64,000 nucleotides of DNA from Amia ocellicauda (Eukaryota; Chordata; Actinopteri; Amiiformes; Amiidae), in contig NC_089850.1 of assembly GCF_036373705.1 (NCBI RefSeq), positions 34,706,233 through 34,770,232 of the forward strand. The letters run 5' to 3'. Positions 1 through 11,606 of the stretch are shown piece after piece (the stretch's first letter is position 1; the number at the start of each line of letters is the position of its first letter). The translations under genes were made by a program, and so were the position numbers. The notes beneath the pieces are model-generated. The model was not told the origin of the DNA. It saw only the letters and a program-made list of their open reading frames with translations, and ran no database searches.

Positions 1-184
1 AAAATCGTTTTTGTTCACACATGCCTACAGAATAGCAATTGTGTTTTTTAAGATGTGAAACTGCTGACACTATTTAAGCCCAGATGGATCTGTACATGTT
101 ACAGTCCTGGGTAAATTAACATTTGATCATTGTATGTTCTGTTTCATGTTCTCCTGTATCTTTCTGTTTTCATATAGTATTTAG

Positions 185-3100
185 CAATTGCCTTCAAGTC
201 CAAATGAAGTTCCTCCAATCTTGGTTAACCTTATCCATTTTCTCCGGCAGACCAATGTGCTCAGCAGAGTGGTACTGTGCTATGGGTTCATAGCCCGCAT
301 GAGCCCTAAATCAGACGTTGCAGAGGTCCTTGAGTTTGACATTTTGCCCAAAATGAGTGCCTTCTTCAGGTCCGAGGTAGGCAAAAGATATCTTAAACAA
401 GGAAACCAGTGTGATTGTGCATGACAACCTCCAGAGACTGAGATGCTGTGCTCTTTCTCACCCAGGACCCCACAGTCAGAGCGAGCGTGTGCGTCAGTCT
501 CGGCCTCATGGCACGGACAGTCAAGGACGCTGGACTCACCTTCCCTTTCAAAGAGGAGCTTCTGGGTGAGCTGGTGGTAAGTAGGGTTTCCTTGTGTGCT
601 GGGAAAGATCAGTCTCCTGTGAGTATTGTCACCTGGCACTGGCACCGCCTTAAGTATGTTGTGTCATCAGTCACAAATACCATGATGTGAAAGTGTCAGA
701 AACCTGTTTTTTTCCACCCCCTCAGACCTTGATCAAGGATCGGCCCACAGACAGTTCCAGCCCGTCCCTCTGCCAGCGGGCGCTGGACACGTGCACCATC
801 CTGAGGTAACTGTCCCTGTAGCCACATGACTGAGATGTGTTTCAACTCTTGATAGTCAGTCAGGGCCTGGTTTCTTTTCCCCCATGTGACGCACCACTCG
901 CCTAAAACATTGAGAACCCTGAAATGTGTTCTGTTGACTAACAAGCCTCACAGTAAATGGGTATAGAAAACCTAGACCAGAATTTGGGTGGGTCTTGTAT
1001 TATGAAAATGTGATGGGTTTCATTAGTTCAATGTTTTGGCTGAAATTATCAATTTAAAGCAACATGGATTAGATTTGTGTGCTCTGCTGAAGTTCCTATA
1101 ACCGCACACTCTCTCTCGTTTCCCCAGCCGAGCCAAGCCCTTCCTCAGGAGACAGCAGCTGCATCTTGTGTGGCTGATTGTCGAGGATGTCTTAACTCTT
1201 CCCTGGCTGGCCCCCAATGGGGATTCACTCCAGGTAAGGATCTGTTTTGACACTTTCAATTGATAATGAATATTTAAACATTTCCAAAGCTGAAAATAAC
1301 ATTTCTCAGTGTTTAATAATAATAATAATGTTGGTGAATGAACAATACTATGCAATCATCTGTGCTGTATCTCCTGCGAGAAACAGGAGTCCAGGGAGGA
1401 GAGATTGTCTACAATACTCAGAGTTGTAAGAGTGTAGTAGTGCTCATCGTCATCAAGAACTGTTCACATGAATATATCGACATGAATGTGATTACAAATG
1501 TTCCATTCACATCTGTCACACAGATAGTGTACATTGTATTTGATTGCTGTCTTGTCTAGGAGGTGTACTCTGCCAATGCAAGGAGTCTCTCTGCCCTGCT
1601 CAGAGCCATGCTACGGCTGGACTTCACCCCCGACACCCTCCTGGAGCTGCTGAAGGTGAGACCCTTTACCTTGCCTTAAAGCAGAGTGACCATCGAGTTT
1701 TGGGCTGTTCAAGAGACGGGGCAAGGCTGATTGCGTAGATGGGCTGATTCAGTCAGTTAGGCTGGACAGATCACTGTATCCTTGTACAAATTATGACCTC
1801 AAATCTTGAAATCAACCTAACATTTCTATATAAGTCATAGCTTGTGTCCCTCTGTTCCTTAAAGAGTTAAGCCCTTACATTGATAAATCTTTTAAATGTG
1901 TTTTTCTGTTCACTTTTTTTCCCTCCCCTCTGTCTCCCTCTCTCTCCCCCCCCCCCTGTCATCCCTCCCTCCTCAGCCGCTGCAGGCATTGGGCTTGTCT
2001 GTAATTGATGTCAAACGAATTAGGGCCATGGCGATGATCACCGCTCTCCTGGAAGGTTACTGGATGGAGGCTGAATCCATGCAGGTGAGCCAGGATTCAG
2101 GCCTCTCAGTGTGGCTCGGTGTTTCCATGTTGATTTTCACACGGTGGGCGGGTGTCTTTGAGGGTGGCGATGCTGGGGCATGAAACTGGGCTTTGCACTG
2201 ATCTCCGGGTGTCTGTTCTTTTCAACAGGTGCAAGGGAGCTTCCCATTAGGCCAACTGCTGGCATCCCTAGTTCCACGATGCTTTGACCCGGAGCCGGTG
2301 ATCAGGGGAAAGGCAGCACATTGCATCAGAGTCCTTCTGGACCATTGGCTGCGTACAGGAGGTACTGAGTGTGTTGCTATGAAGTGATCAGTTCTGTAAA
2401 GTACTGCAGACAGTAATTAGTTTGCACTTTACATTGTGTGTCTGTTTCTATCAGTGTACAAAGTTTTAGGTTTTCATTTTTTTTTTCTTTACAGGTTTTG
2501 AATTTGGCAGGAACAAGTTGGAAGACCTGATCCGATGTATTGAACGGAGCCGCTCTGTCCCGGACACCTGTGCTGCTCTCCTCCAGGTAAAACCGTGCCT
2601 CCATGCCTGTCGTGTCTACAGTCTGCCTTCTACAGATTCCAGAGTCATGCGCTGAGGCACGTCTGTAACACGCTTGTAGCAACTGCATAGTCTAATGAGT
2701 TGACGGTGACTTTAAGAGTGTCTGCGCTGGGTTGATGACTGAGCGGTGAGTGCGTTCCTGTGTTTCAGATCGTCGGCAAGTGTTTCCCTCGGCAGGAGAA
2801 GGAGAGACTGATTGAGGGTTTGCGTCAAGGACTCAAAGACAACCAGACCAGCTCTGCCCAGGGGTCCTGCACTCTCTTGTGCAGCATCTTGGAAGCTCAC
2901 CCCACTGAGCTCACTGGATTGGTGAGAGGAACAGTGCTTTAATGTTATAGCGTCAGTTACAGCTCTGAACTTCTGTATAGCAAGTGTTTGGGCTTCTGGT
3001 CAGCTGGACAGCAAGTTCAGCTCAGGCCACACGTCTGTCTTGCAGCTTGAACCACCCAACCCAATATGCAGCAACCCTGTTAGGGAATAAGAGCCTTAGA

Positions 3101-6100
3101 AGTCCTCCAATCTGATTTTTTATAGAATCTTTTGCAGGCAGAAATAGGAGTGTATGCAGGGAAACCATTTTTGGATTATAACCTGCTCTCTCCTTTGTGC
3201 TATAGCTTCCTCAGGTGCTCCATGCATTTCTGGGCTTGAGGGATGCGGAAGAGAGGGTGAGAGAGAGCGCGAAGGAGGGTGTTCTCCAACTGTTCCGACT
3301 GGACAGTGTGACGGTCGTCAACTCCCTCATCAACTACTCGTCTGCTGACAGGTGGGATTTATGAATCTAAACTGGCCTGTGAAGAACATTCTCTGAGGGA
3401 TCAAACATGATTGAAGTCCCACACCTTGTAAAATGTTTTTTAAAAAGCTTCGACAATCATGCCTTCGTTATTTGTCAGATGTCACGACTCACGCAGTTAT
3501 CCTGGATTACCTAGACAATCAGAGCCACGCAATGTCCACCTGCTCATGATCCCAAGCTTAATTCTATCGTGTGTCGGCCTCTCTTTCCTATTAAGGGGGA
3601 GAGACGGTCAGTCACTTACTGTAGGTCAGCACATAATGCATGTTTGATTGTTTTCCAGCACCGTTCAGCAGCAGAAGTGGTGTGTCAAGCTGTGGGGGGC
3701 CATCCTGGCCATCAGCAGGGGTCTCTGGCCACTGAGCGAGCTGATGGCCTTGGCTAGTACAGGGCAAGCCGTGGCGGTAAGTGACTAGAAAGCCCAACAT
3801 GACGAGGGCACGGCCCGGAACTGTCCCTTCTGGACTCGTTTTGAATCTGCTTCTCTTTGCCTTGGTCAGGCCCGTGCTGTAGTGGACTTCCTGTCTGAGA
3901 ACAGCCTGGAGGCTTTGAACACGCACTTTGTGGAGCTCTTCGCTGGCCTGTTGCCCCTTCTGGGTCCTGAGAGTCCAGCTCTGGACGCAGGCCTCAGTGT
4001 CAGGAGGTAAGAGTTTGTGTTGGGGAGCCAGCGGTGAATCACACCAGAAAACTGTCGTCCGTTATTATACTTGCACAAATTTTTCTCCGACGCCCAGTCC
4101 AGTGATATGGTCCCGCTCTCTCTCCAGCACCGCTGTGGACGCCCTGAAGGCTGTGCTGTCTCAAGCACAGTTGAGCGATGTCCTTCAGCACATGGACCGG
4201 GACAGAGTATGGGAACTGCTCAGGGAACCAGGTCGGGAGCCTGAGGGGATCTTCCTGCTGACCAGGTAAGACAAGCTGGGCTCAAGCATTAGGCCCCGAG
4301 CAGATCCAAAGAACTGTCCTACAGACATTTATTAATACATGATTAATAGGGCCACCAACTTTCCATAGACACCCTTTCAGAGGGCAATTTTAGACGACTC
4401 ATCCAGGTTGATAATAATCAAACCCCTAGCAGGGACAAATGGATAAACCGTAATTAGCTAGAGAAAAAGTTGCAAAATAAATTACTTTGTTCTGTTGAAC
4501 GACAGGGCGCTGTTGAGGTTCGATGCCCCTGGCATGCCTGCTGTGGTAACTTCCCTCTGTGAGCGGTACAGCAGCATGGGAGAGAGCCAGAAGATCTGCG
4601 TGGTGGATTTCTTCTCTGCTGTGAGTGTCATCTCCCCGGACTTTCATATAACCAAATTATACTTCGTTTCCACTGGCCACGTTTAGGTGCACCTCCGCAT
4701 GGCCGGGCTGTAACCGTGTAACTGTAACTGTACGCCAGAGTTTATATTCATTGCCGTGAGGTACAGCTGCCCTAGGAAGTGAATGTGAGACACCAAAGGT
4801 GTAGAAACCAGGACGTAATGAAAAAATATTTATAAAACAAATTACATCACTTAAAAACATGATGGTATTTGTTAGAAAATTGTCGCATCTATTCCCATTT
4901 CATCTAGTTAATAATATACCTTAAATATCCTAGATATTTCCCTTATTATCCATCTGTGGGAGAATAAAATTGCATTATTAAATAAAGTGGGCGTGTGTTT
5001 AAATCTGTCCTGTGTAGCCTCTTAGCATATCATGAAATATACAGTACTAAATATACAGTCACAGCCTGTATATGTAGTTTCTTAAGAACAACTAATAAAT
5101 GTATATATAAATACAGCTACAACACTTTGGGATCCATAAGTTACTCAGTATTAAACTATAGACATTTAAAGTATTTTGAGAGATTTCTCAAGACATTGGG
5201 ACATTTAATTTCACTCCAGGATGTTTGATCATAGTCATACATGTTTGCATGTATTTATTCCCCAAAAAATGAATGTATTTTGTCCGGCACAGTATTGCAG
5301 TCCGATGCAGTCCTTTCTCCAGCAGGATTTTCGTGATCTTTTCAAACGCTTTTAAATGTCTTCCTGCTCCAAGCAATTGATCCTGCAGTGTCTCAGACTT
5401 ACCCATGTCTTCCCTTTTCAAAGCTTCTGCAACACCCACACCTGACTGATCACATCTGGTCACCAGGCGTCATGGAGAGGCTGTTGGCGATCTGTGGAGA
5501 GTCCTTGGAGGACATTGACAGTCTGGCAGTGCGAGGGCTGCAGACTCTGCCCAAGAAGGAGGTAAAGAGAAATGACTAGAGTAGTTTTGGAGTCTAATGT
5601 CGGAATTGGATGAGTCTCTGGTCGGTTGACAGCATATGTGTGTAGATGGAGGCTGAGCACGGCCCTCTTCTCTGCTCAGATTCACAGATACGCTACAAAG
5701 CAACTGGAGCAGATGACCGGTGCCCTTTCCATGTCGGAGGAGCAAGGAAAGCCAGTTATCTTGAGGGCCATCTCTGGTTTGGGCACCAGCCTCCAGTTTT
5801 GTGAGAATGGAACAGTCAAGAAACTTATCCCCAAAGTTTACCACCAGGCAAAGGTTTGCATAGAAAAGGTATGTCTTAGAATGTTTCCTTGGTTTCATTG
5901 TGAAGATTATGTTTTTTCTTGGATCTGGTCAATCTCCCACTCGCTGTGATGTCGACCACATTCTTCTGTGGAGTTTAAGTGTAGCTCCTCGTACGCCTTT
6001 CTACTCATTTACTTCAAGCTGTATTACCGAATGAGGACAGGCCAGTGCTGACGTGCCGCGTCTGTCCATGTGCTTGTGTTGCAGGCGGACCCGGAGATCC

Positions 6101-7214
6101 GCAGGGCCACGGTGGTTCTGCTGGGAGCGCTAGTGAAGAGGGCTGTTGGGAATGAAGTATTAAAGAAGCAGTGTCACGGCTCCCTGGCCAGGCTGCTGCT
6201 CCACCTCGAGGACTCCAACCCAGCAGTCTCCCAGGTAAATACGCTGGGCAGTGAAGACCCACAGTGGTATGTTTTTAAATGGCACCATGTGGAAATTGAA
6301 TATAACGGGGGTAAAGACCATACAGCCAACCTGACGACCTCTGAGCAAAGAACAAATGGCAGCTCTCTTTGTATTACTCAGTGTGATATGACTCTTCCCC
6401 CCCCAGGCCTGCCAGCGGACTCTGCAGCAGTGTGCGCCAGCTCTGAATCGCACAGCCTTCACCAGTCTGATTGAGGAGCACTTTGGACGAGTGCCCTTGG
6501 AACTCCCCTCCTTCATCAAGGAGGTGACCGCTGTCCTTGTAAGTCGCTGTTCACGACTTTCCTCTTGGCATTCTGTTTGGGTTCCGCTCATCATGTGTGG
6601 GAATGTTTTCCAAGCCTGGTTGTCTGATGCTGTTTTCAGACCACTGGTTCTTGTATTTCCGCTGAAAGATGTTGTTTTACTCTTAGCAACAGACCTTCCC
6701 CGGTGCGATGGGGGTGTACCGGGACGTTGTCCTACGCTACCAGAAGAGCCGTGACCCAGAGCTCAGAGCGAGTGCTGCTGTGTTCATCGGTAAGAGAGCC
6801 AGAGCAACAGAGCTCTGTCAAGAAAGCTTCTGTCCCACTATGTAAAGCAGTCGCACTGTCTCACACCTGTTGTTCTTCTGTGTCAGGGGCTCTTCTTGAG
6901 AAGATGGAGAAAGGCTTCTTCAACTTAATTCCTAGGATGAGACTCAACAAAGGTACGTGAACGTCTCTAGTTCATCACTTTGACGGCAGTGTTTTTGCTA
7001 TTACTCTGATGCCAGAAGTTTTCACAGTTTATAAAACATGAAAGAATCAAAAGCTTTTGATTTGAGACCCTATCATTCATCAGTGAATCTGCCAAGCAAA
7101 GTGTATCTACAGCATTTTCCTCTCGTCACAGGTCTCTCTCGCCTTCTAAAGGACCAAGATTCAAGGGTCAAGAAGAAGGCAGCAGAAGCCATGGTCCGCT
7201 TCCTGCAGGCCTAA
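185..7214 (+). CDS. MROH-like HEAT-repeat protein, copy A (exons 5-25; 5' end outside window)
   Basis: Coding exons are 185-376, 466-576, 726-805, 1128-1233, 1560-1655, 1977-2084, 2229-2361, 2495-2586, 2769-2921, 3206-3351, 3659-3776, 3870-4006, 4128-4265, 4506-4620, 5424-5561, 5680-5868, 6085-6234, 6407-6538, 6687-6789, 6887-6952 and 7132-7214 (TAA 7212-7214). Every junction has AG/GT and phases join without a stop, giving 861 residues here. The product is a run of Leu/Ala-rich helical pairs (for example LARLLLHLEDSNPAV followed by ACQRTLQQCAPAL) and ends in a charged repeat (LLKDQDSRVKKKAAEAM). This resembles the C-terminal half of maestro heat-like repeat (MROH) proteins. The family consists of HEAT-repeat scaffolds of mostly unknown role. 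The assignment is from recalled motifs, and the exact paralogue (MROH1-like or other) is not resolved. Introns over 300 bp (805-1128, 1233-1560, 1655-1977, 4620-5424) hold no recognisable element; the last is AT-rich. Confidence 0.85.
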
Positions 7215-7344
7215 TGCATGGGCCCGGCCCCTCCCCCCGAGGGGCTCTCCGTTTCAACGTGTTGGAATTCCAGGCAGTAGTATGGGGGGACGCCGTTAGG
7301 GACATAATTCACCCCATGGTACATACACTATACACACTCCAGAT
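7215..7344 (+). other. Start of 3' UTR / downstream flank of copy A
   Basis: This stretch directly follows the TAA and precedes the first foldback. It opens GC-rich and becomes AT-rich. No polyadenylation signal is visible within it. The first AATAAA downstream that I noticed is at 8618-8623, so the 3' UTR may run into the foldback. Equivalent stretches follow copy B (27028) and copy C (46566). Confidence 0.4.
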
Positions 7345-7448
7345 TGTGTCTCAGAATATAGTGCGTTCATCTCAGTATTATGGGGGCCAAACAGGCCATA
7401 ATACATCAGATTGTGTGCATACTATATTTGGTTCACAACTTTGCATGC

Positions 7449-8059
7449 ATACTGTATTGGTTTGTGTGAGTACTATGTTGGTTTGTGTGAGTACTGTAAT
7501 GGTTTGTGTGAGTACTATGTTGGTTTGTGTGAGTACTGTAATGGTTTGTGTGAGTACTATGTTGGTTTGTGTGGGTTTGTGTGAGTACTGTAATGGTTTG
7601 TGTGAGTACTATGTTGGTTTGTGTGAGTACTGTATTGGTTTGTGTGAGTACTATGTTGGTTTGTGTGAGTACTGTAATGGTTTGTGTGAGTACTATGTTG
7701 GTTTGTGTGGGTTTGTGTGAGTACTGTAATGGTTTGTGTGAGTACTATGTTGGTTTGTGTGAGTACTGTATTGGTTTGTGTGAGTACTATGTTGGTTTGT
7801 GTGAGTACTGTAATGGTTTGTGTGAGTACTATGTTGGTTTGTGTGAGTACTGTATTGGTTTCTGTGAGTACTATGTTTGTTTGTGTGAGTACTGTAATGG
7901 TTTGTGTGAGTACTATGTTGGTTTGTGTGAGTACTGTAATGGTTTGTGTGAGTACTATGTTGGTTTGTGTGAGTACTGTAATGGTTTGTGTGAGTACTAT
8001 GTTGGTTTGTGTTGGTTTGTGTGAGTACTGTTATGGTTTGTGTGAGTACCATATCGGTT
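7449..8059. repeat. 21-bp VNTR (minisatellite), unit 1
   Basis: Around 29 tandem copies of a 21-bp repeat with core TTTGTGTGAGTACT, mostly alternating between two endings (GTAATGG and ATGTTGG). A third variant ends GTATTGG, and occasional shorter 'GTGGGTTTGTG' junctions occur. Because 21 is a multiple of three and the unit has no stop in several frames, it reads through as long artificial ORFs on both strands. The opposite foldback arm holds only two copies (about 8734-8772), so this array is an expansion of one arm. Confidence 0.95.
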
Positions 8060-8617
8060 GTTCACGTGACTCAACTGGGCGGGGCAGGACTAGGGACGAA
8101 GGGAAATCAAGGCGGAAGCAGCAGTGCGAGCTTTGTCCTCAAGCAACACATTACTGAATGACTTGACATGTCATCTGAGCGAGACATCACAGATTACTTT
8201 TTTAATATTGTTCACACCGTGTCTATGGTTGACAGTTATGGGGCGCTGTTTGTGTCAGACAAAATTTCATGCATGAAAGCGTTTTTGTGCGGCAATACAG
8301 ATCTTGTCGACCAAAATGTACATTTTGTTCACAATTCCTATTTTGTCAGGAAAAGAACAGTATCTGCAGTTCATTTCGTGGAGGACATTATGAAAGAGGG
8401 TTTTCATTTCGTCCACAAAATGAAATGCAACTCTTACATTATGTGCACAGGACATCATTTTGTGGACATAATGCAGACTCGGGTGTATATTCGGTCCACG
8501 GAAGGCAACGTGCATTTTACTTTTCATCCACAGCAAGTATTTAGGAGGACAAACTCATGATGTGGATATACTGTATCCACATCATGCAGTATATGTAGAA
8601 TATACTCATTATGTGCA

Positions 8618-8623
8618 AATAAA
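8618..8623 (+). promoter_or_regulatory. Candidate polyadenylation signal AATAAA for copy A
   Basis: AATAAA lies 1.4 kb after the stop codon, inside the right arm of foldback 1. It is followed by a T/G-rich stretch (GGTCATTTTGTGTG), as a cleavage region would be. If used, the 3' UTR would contain the VNTR and the palindrome at the foldback axis. A hexamer alone is weak evidence in AT-rich DNA. Confidence 0.25.
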
Positions 8624-8964
8624 GGTCATTTTGTGTGACAAAACGGGAATTATGTGAACGAAATGTGCATTTTGGTCTACAAGATGTGTATTGCTGCACA
8701 AAAGCACTTTCATGCATGAAATCATTTCGCACACAAACCAATACAGTACACACACAAACCAATACAATATACATACATAATTGTGATCCAGTATAGTATG
8801 CACACAATCTGATATATTATGGCCTGTTTGGCCCCCATGATTAAATGTGTGCATCTCATTATATAGTGATTCTGCCTGAGAGGCTCTCTGTCTCTGCTTC
8901 CAGTGCTGTTTCACTCCGGACCGGCTCTTTGTCACTGGTGTAATCTCCCCTCTCTGCAGGCTGT

Positions 8965-10481
8965 GGTTCACCGCGCCGGCACCATCGTGATCTGGGGTTG
9001 TTGTCCAGGCACCGGCATCTCAGCGGTGTCACAGACCTCCAGAGAGAGCGAGAAGGAGCCAGTCCGGTGCATGTGGAAAGCTAAAACTCAAACATCTGTA
9101 CTCTAGAGACCAGCGTGTCTAGGCCGGGCTTTGCTCCTCAGGAGGCAGAGAGCAGGTCTGAGGTGAGGGTCCGATGACCTCCGGGCCAAGCATGTTCTCC
9201 TCCTCTGTCCCGGAGGCTCTAATTCTCATAATCTCAGGGATTCTTTCCATGACCTTATCCCTCGAGGTATGGGACTGCTGGAGAGTCAGGCCGTGGAGCA
9301 GCCGCTCCTGTCCTCCGAACCTGCAACGCTGTCTGAAGCTGTGGCATCTGCCCTGAGGTGGCCAGAGCAGGTTCGTTTCTTTTGTGCTTGCGGTTGGGCG
9401 GTTGTCCCCTTGTCGGACCCCTGTGCAGAGCCACTGCTTGTTTTGGATTTGCTTTTCCTTTTGTCCGATCCAGCACCCAATCTAATGCACTCTACAGCTG
9501 CAACGATTCTGGGATTCCCTTCTCATCCCCCGTCCTGTTGCTGCCGGGGGGGCAGTTTTCATCTGTGAGACGGTCTCTGCCACGACGTCCCTCGGCCCAG
9601 TGCCTCCCGCAGCTCTGCTGTCTCTTCCTGTCGGTGCTGGCAAGGCAGATCTGTTGTTGTTCTGCTCAGGGGGGCAGTTCACCATGACGGGGCCCGTTGT
9701 CGTTGTTTTTGCTGGAGGAGGGAGTGGGGCTTCTGCCTCGACTCTCAAGAGTTGTAGAGTCCAGAACATCGGGCCCCGCCATGGTGAACCGCCCTCCTGA
9801 GCAGAAGAACAGACCCGCCTTGCCAACACCCGCTGAAAGGGAGATCGGGACCTCGATAAACCCCAGGCTGAACAGCATCGTGACGGAGAGCATCTCGCAG
9901 ATGGCGATGGGAATGGGGTGAAAGTGCGAGACCCAGAACTATTGCAGCTGGAGGGTGCATTAGATCTGGCACTGGCTCGAATAGAAAGAGTATCAAAAAC
10001 CAAGACAGGCAGTGGCTCTGCACAGGAGTCCGACAAGGGGACAACCGCCCAACCGCCAGCACAAGAGAAACGAACCTGCTCTGGCCACCTCAGGGCAGAT
10101 GCCACAGCTTCAGACAGCGTTGCAGGTTCGGAGGACAGGAGCAGCTGCTCCACGGCCTGACTCTCCAGCAGTCCCATACCACGAGGGAAAATGTCATGGA
10201 AAGAATCCCTGAGATGATGGGAATTAGAGCCTCCGGGACAGAGGAGGAGAACATGCTTGGCCCGGAGGTCCTCGGACCCTCACCTCAGACCTGCTCTCTG
10301 CCTCCTGAGGAGCAAAGCCCGGCCTAGACACGCTGGTCTCTAGAGTACAGATGTTTGAGTTTTAGCTTTCCACATGCACCGGACTGGCTCCGTCTCGCTC
10401 TCTCTGCAGGCCTGTGACACCGCTGAGATGCCGATGCCTGGACAACAACCCCAGATGACGATGGTGCTGGTGCGGTGAACC
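8965..10481. repeat. Foldback 2 (about 1.5 kb inverted repeat, arms about 730 bp), unit 1
   Basis: The sequence starting GGTTCACCGCGCCGGCACC at 8965 is mirrored by the reverse complement ending GGTGAACC at 10481. Pairing continues inward through blocks such as 9100-9120 with 10322-10345, 9280-9380 with 10070-10170, 9480-9520 with 9930-9970, and 9680-9697 with 9769-9786. The unpaired centre is only about 70 bp near 9733. Arms match at roughly 80-90% with small indels. The block is GC-rich compared with the AT-rich flanks. Open frames on both strands (for example 231 codons on minus at 9482-10177) echo each other because of the palindrome and match no family I know. Confidence 0.9.
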
Positions 10482-10513
10482 GTTCCATGGTTAATGCCAA
10501 AATGGCTGATCCC

Positions 10514-11606
10514 TGAGGGTTTGTGACTTGCAAAACTACTCAAACTAATCTATCCAATTAGGTTGCAAGGAAGAGGAGTCTGCTTTCAACCAATCAAGCA
10601 TCACAGTCTATGAGGATCCGCCTCCAACTGCCCTGCAGGTTTGAAAGAGCGATGGAGGGAATTAGTTTTGAAGGAGAGAAGGAAAGGATAGAGCCTGTAT
10701 ATCACTATAATACTGCACTTAATACAATGATTAAAACCGTATAACACTATGCATTTACGTGTATATTTAATATTTAGCTGATTGATCTGTGCAACATTAA
10801 TCATACAATTGTGCATAAAACGGAGTACGTAGACTACATTACCTCAAGTTCGTGTCCTGTATGAGCAGCAGGTCTTTCATGAAAGCGTTTGTCATTCCTG
10901 TCCTCTATACCATAGCCTGTATGTCAATGCACGTTTCAATGCCATGGATGTGGTTAAATATAGCGCACATCTAGTTTTACTATCACAGACAGGTGTGTCA
11001 GAAAAGCTTTATTGACTGGCCTGGGGTAATCGTAAAGCACGGGTACCTGGGGTAATATACTCGCCTACACCGCTGTATTGATGACCGGGGTTTTCACACA
11101 GATTCAGAGCTCGGGTATTGCAGTGCGTCTGCTCTGCATGCAATATAAACGCAGCTTCACTGAATATTGTGAATATATGTCATATGTGTGACTGAACTCA
11201 GAAAGGACTGCATTGGTATGAATACAGGCTTGAATGCAGCCTTTAAAGTAGTGTTCATGTATGTTAAAAAAAACTGCAAGACCGTATGCTGTAGGTTCTT
11301 ACTTTAACAGCGTACATATGTAGCCACTCGATGCACAATTGTATGATTAATGTTGCACAGATGAATCAGCTAAATATTAAACATATACACGTACATGCAT
11401 ACAGTGTTATACTGTTTTAATCATTGTATTAAGTGCAGTATTATAGTGTTATACAGGCTCTATCCTTCTCTCCTCCTTCAAAACGAATTCCCTCCGTCGC
11501 TCTTTCAAACCTGCAGAGCGGTTGAAAGCGGACTCGTCCTCCTCTTTGCAATTTGATTGGATGGATTCAACGACTACCCAAGGTAGTTTTGTGAGTCGCA
11601 GGCTCA
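10514..11606. repeat. Foldback 3 (about 1.1 kb inverted repeat), unit 1
   Basis: The left arm 10514-10816 (including CCTGCAGGTTTGAAAGAGCG at 10632) is the inverse of the right arm 11330-11606 (CGCTCTTTCAAACCTGCAG at 11499). Both arms carry the same blocks: TAATACTGCACTTAATACAA and the ACAATTGTGCAT end. The inner region of about 510 bp (10817-11329) is unpaired or only weakly paired. It follows foldback 2 with a gap of about 30 bp. Confidence 0.85.

Larger units (their letters stand above)
7345..8880. repeat. Foldback 1 (long inverted repeat with embedded VNTR), unit 1
   Basis: The left arm at about 7345-7470 (containing GGGGGCCAAACAGGCCATAA) is the reverse complement of about 8730-8880 (TTATGGCCTGTTTGGCCCCC). 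An inner left segment at about 8265-8350 pairs with about 8635-8725. The axis is a short near-perfect palindrome at 8556-8586. The left arm is greatly lengthened by a 21-bp VNTR and by about 200 bp of degenerate CATTTTGT/ACAAAATG motifs near the axis. Arm identity is roughly 80-90% by eye. No transposase or target duplication was found. It could be a foldback transposon, a head-to-head duplication or a long hairpin-RNA locus. Confidence 0.8.

Noticed and set aside
280..645. Minus-strand 121-codon frame opposite exons 5-6
   Set aside because: It is the antisense shadow of well-spliced coding exons and shows no family resemblance.
3928..4269. 113-codon frame spanning exons 16-17 and intron 16 in another phase
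   Set aside because: It starts in the wrong phase of exon 16 and reads through the intron; the spliced phase is consistent across all neighbouring exons.
7449..8059. CRISPR-like regular repeats
   Set aside because: The 21-bp units are contiguous with no unique spacers, and the genome is eukaryotic.
7214..8157. Long open frames across the VNTR (up to 237 codons in unit 3) on both strands
   Set aside because: They come from a stop-free 21-bp repeat whose length is a multiple of three. Their Cys/Val or Thr/Asn-rich repeat peptides have no start context or splice support, and the frames change with VNTR length between units.
8168..8560. 130-codon plus-strand frame kept in all three units inside foldback 1
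   Set aside because: Units are nearly identical, so conservation of the frame is not informative. The peptide is made of iterated HFVHK-like motifs from the degenerate CATTTTGT repeats.
9482..10177. 231-codon minus-strand frame and mirrored plus-strand frames in foldback 2
   Set aside because: The same composition is read in both directions because of the palindrome. No known domain, and GC-rich DNA favours open frames by chance.
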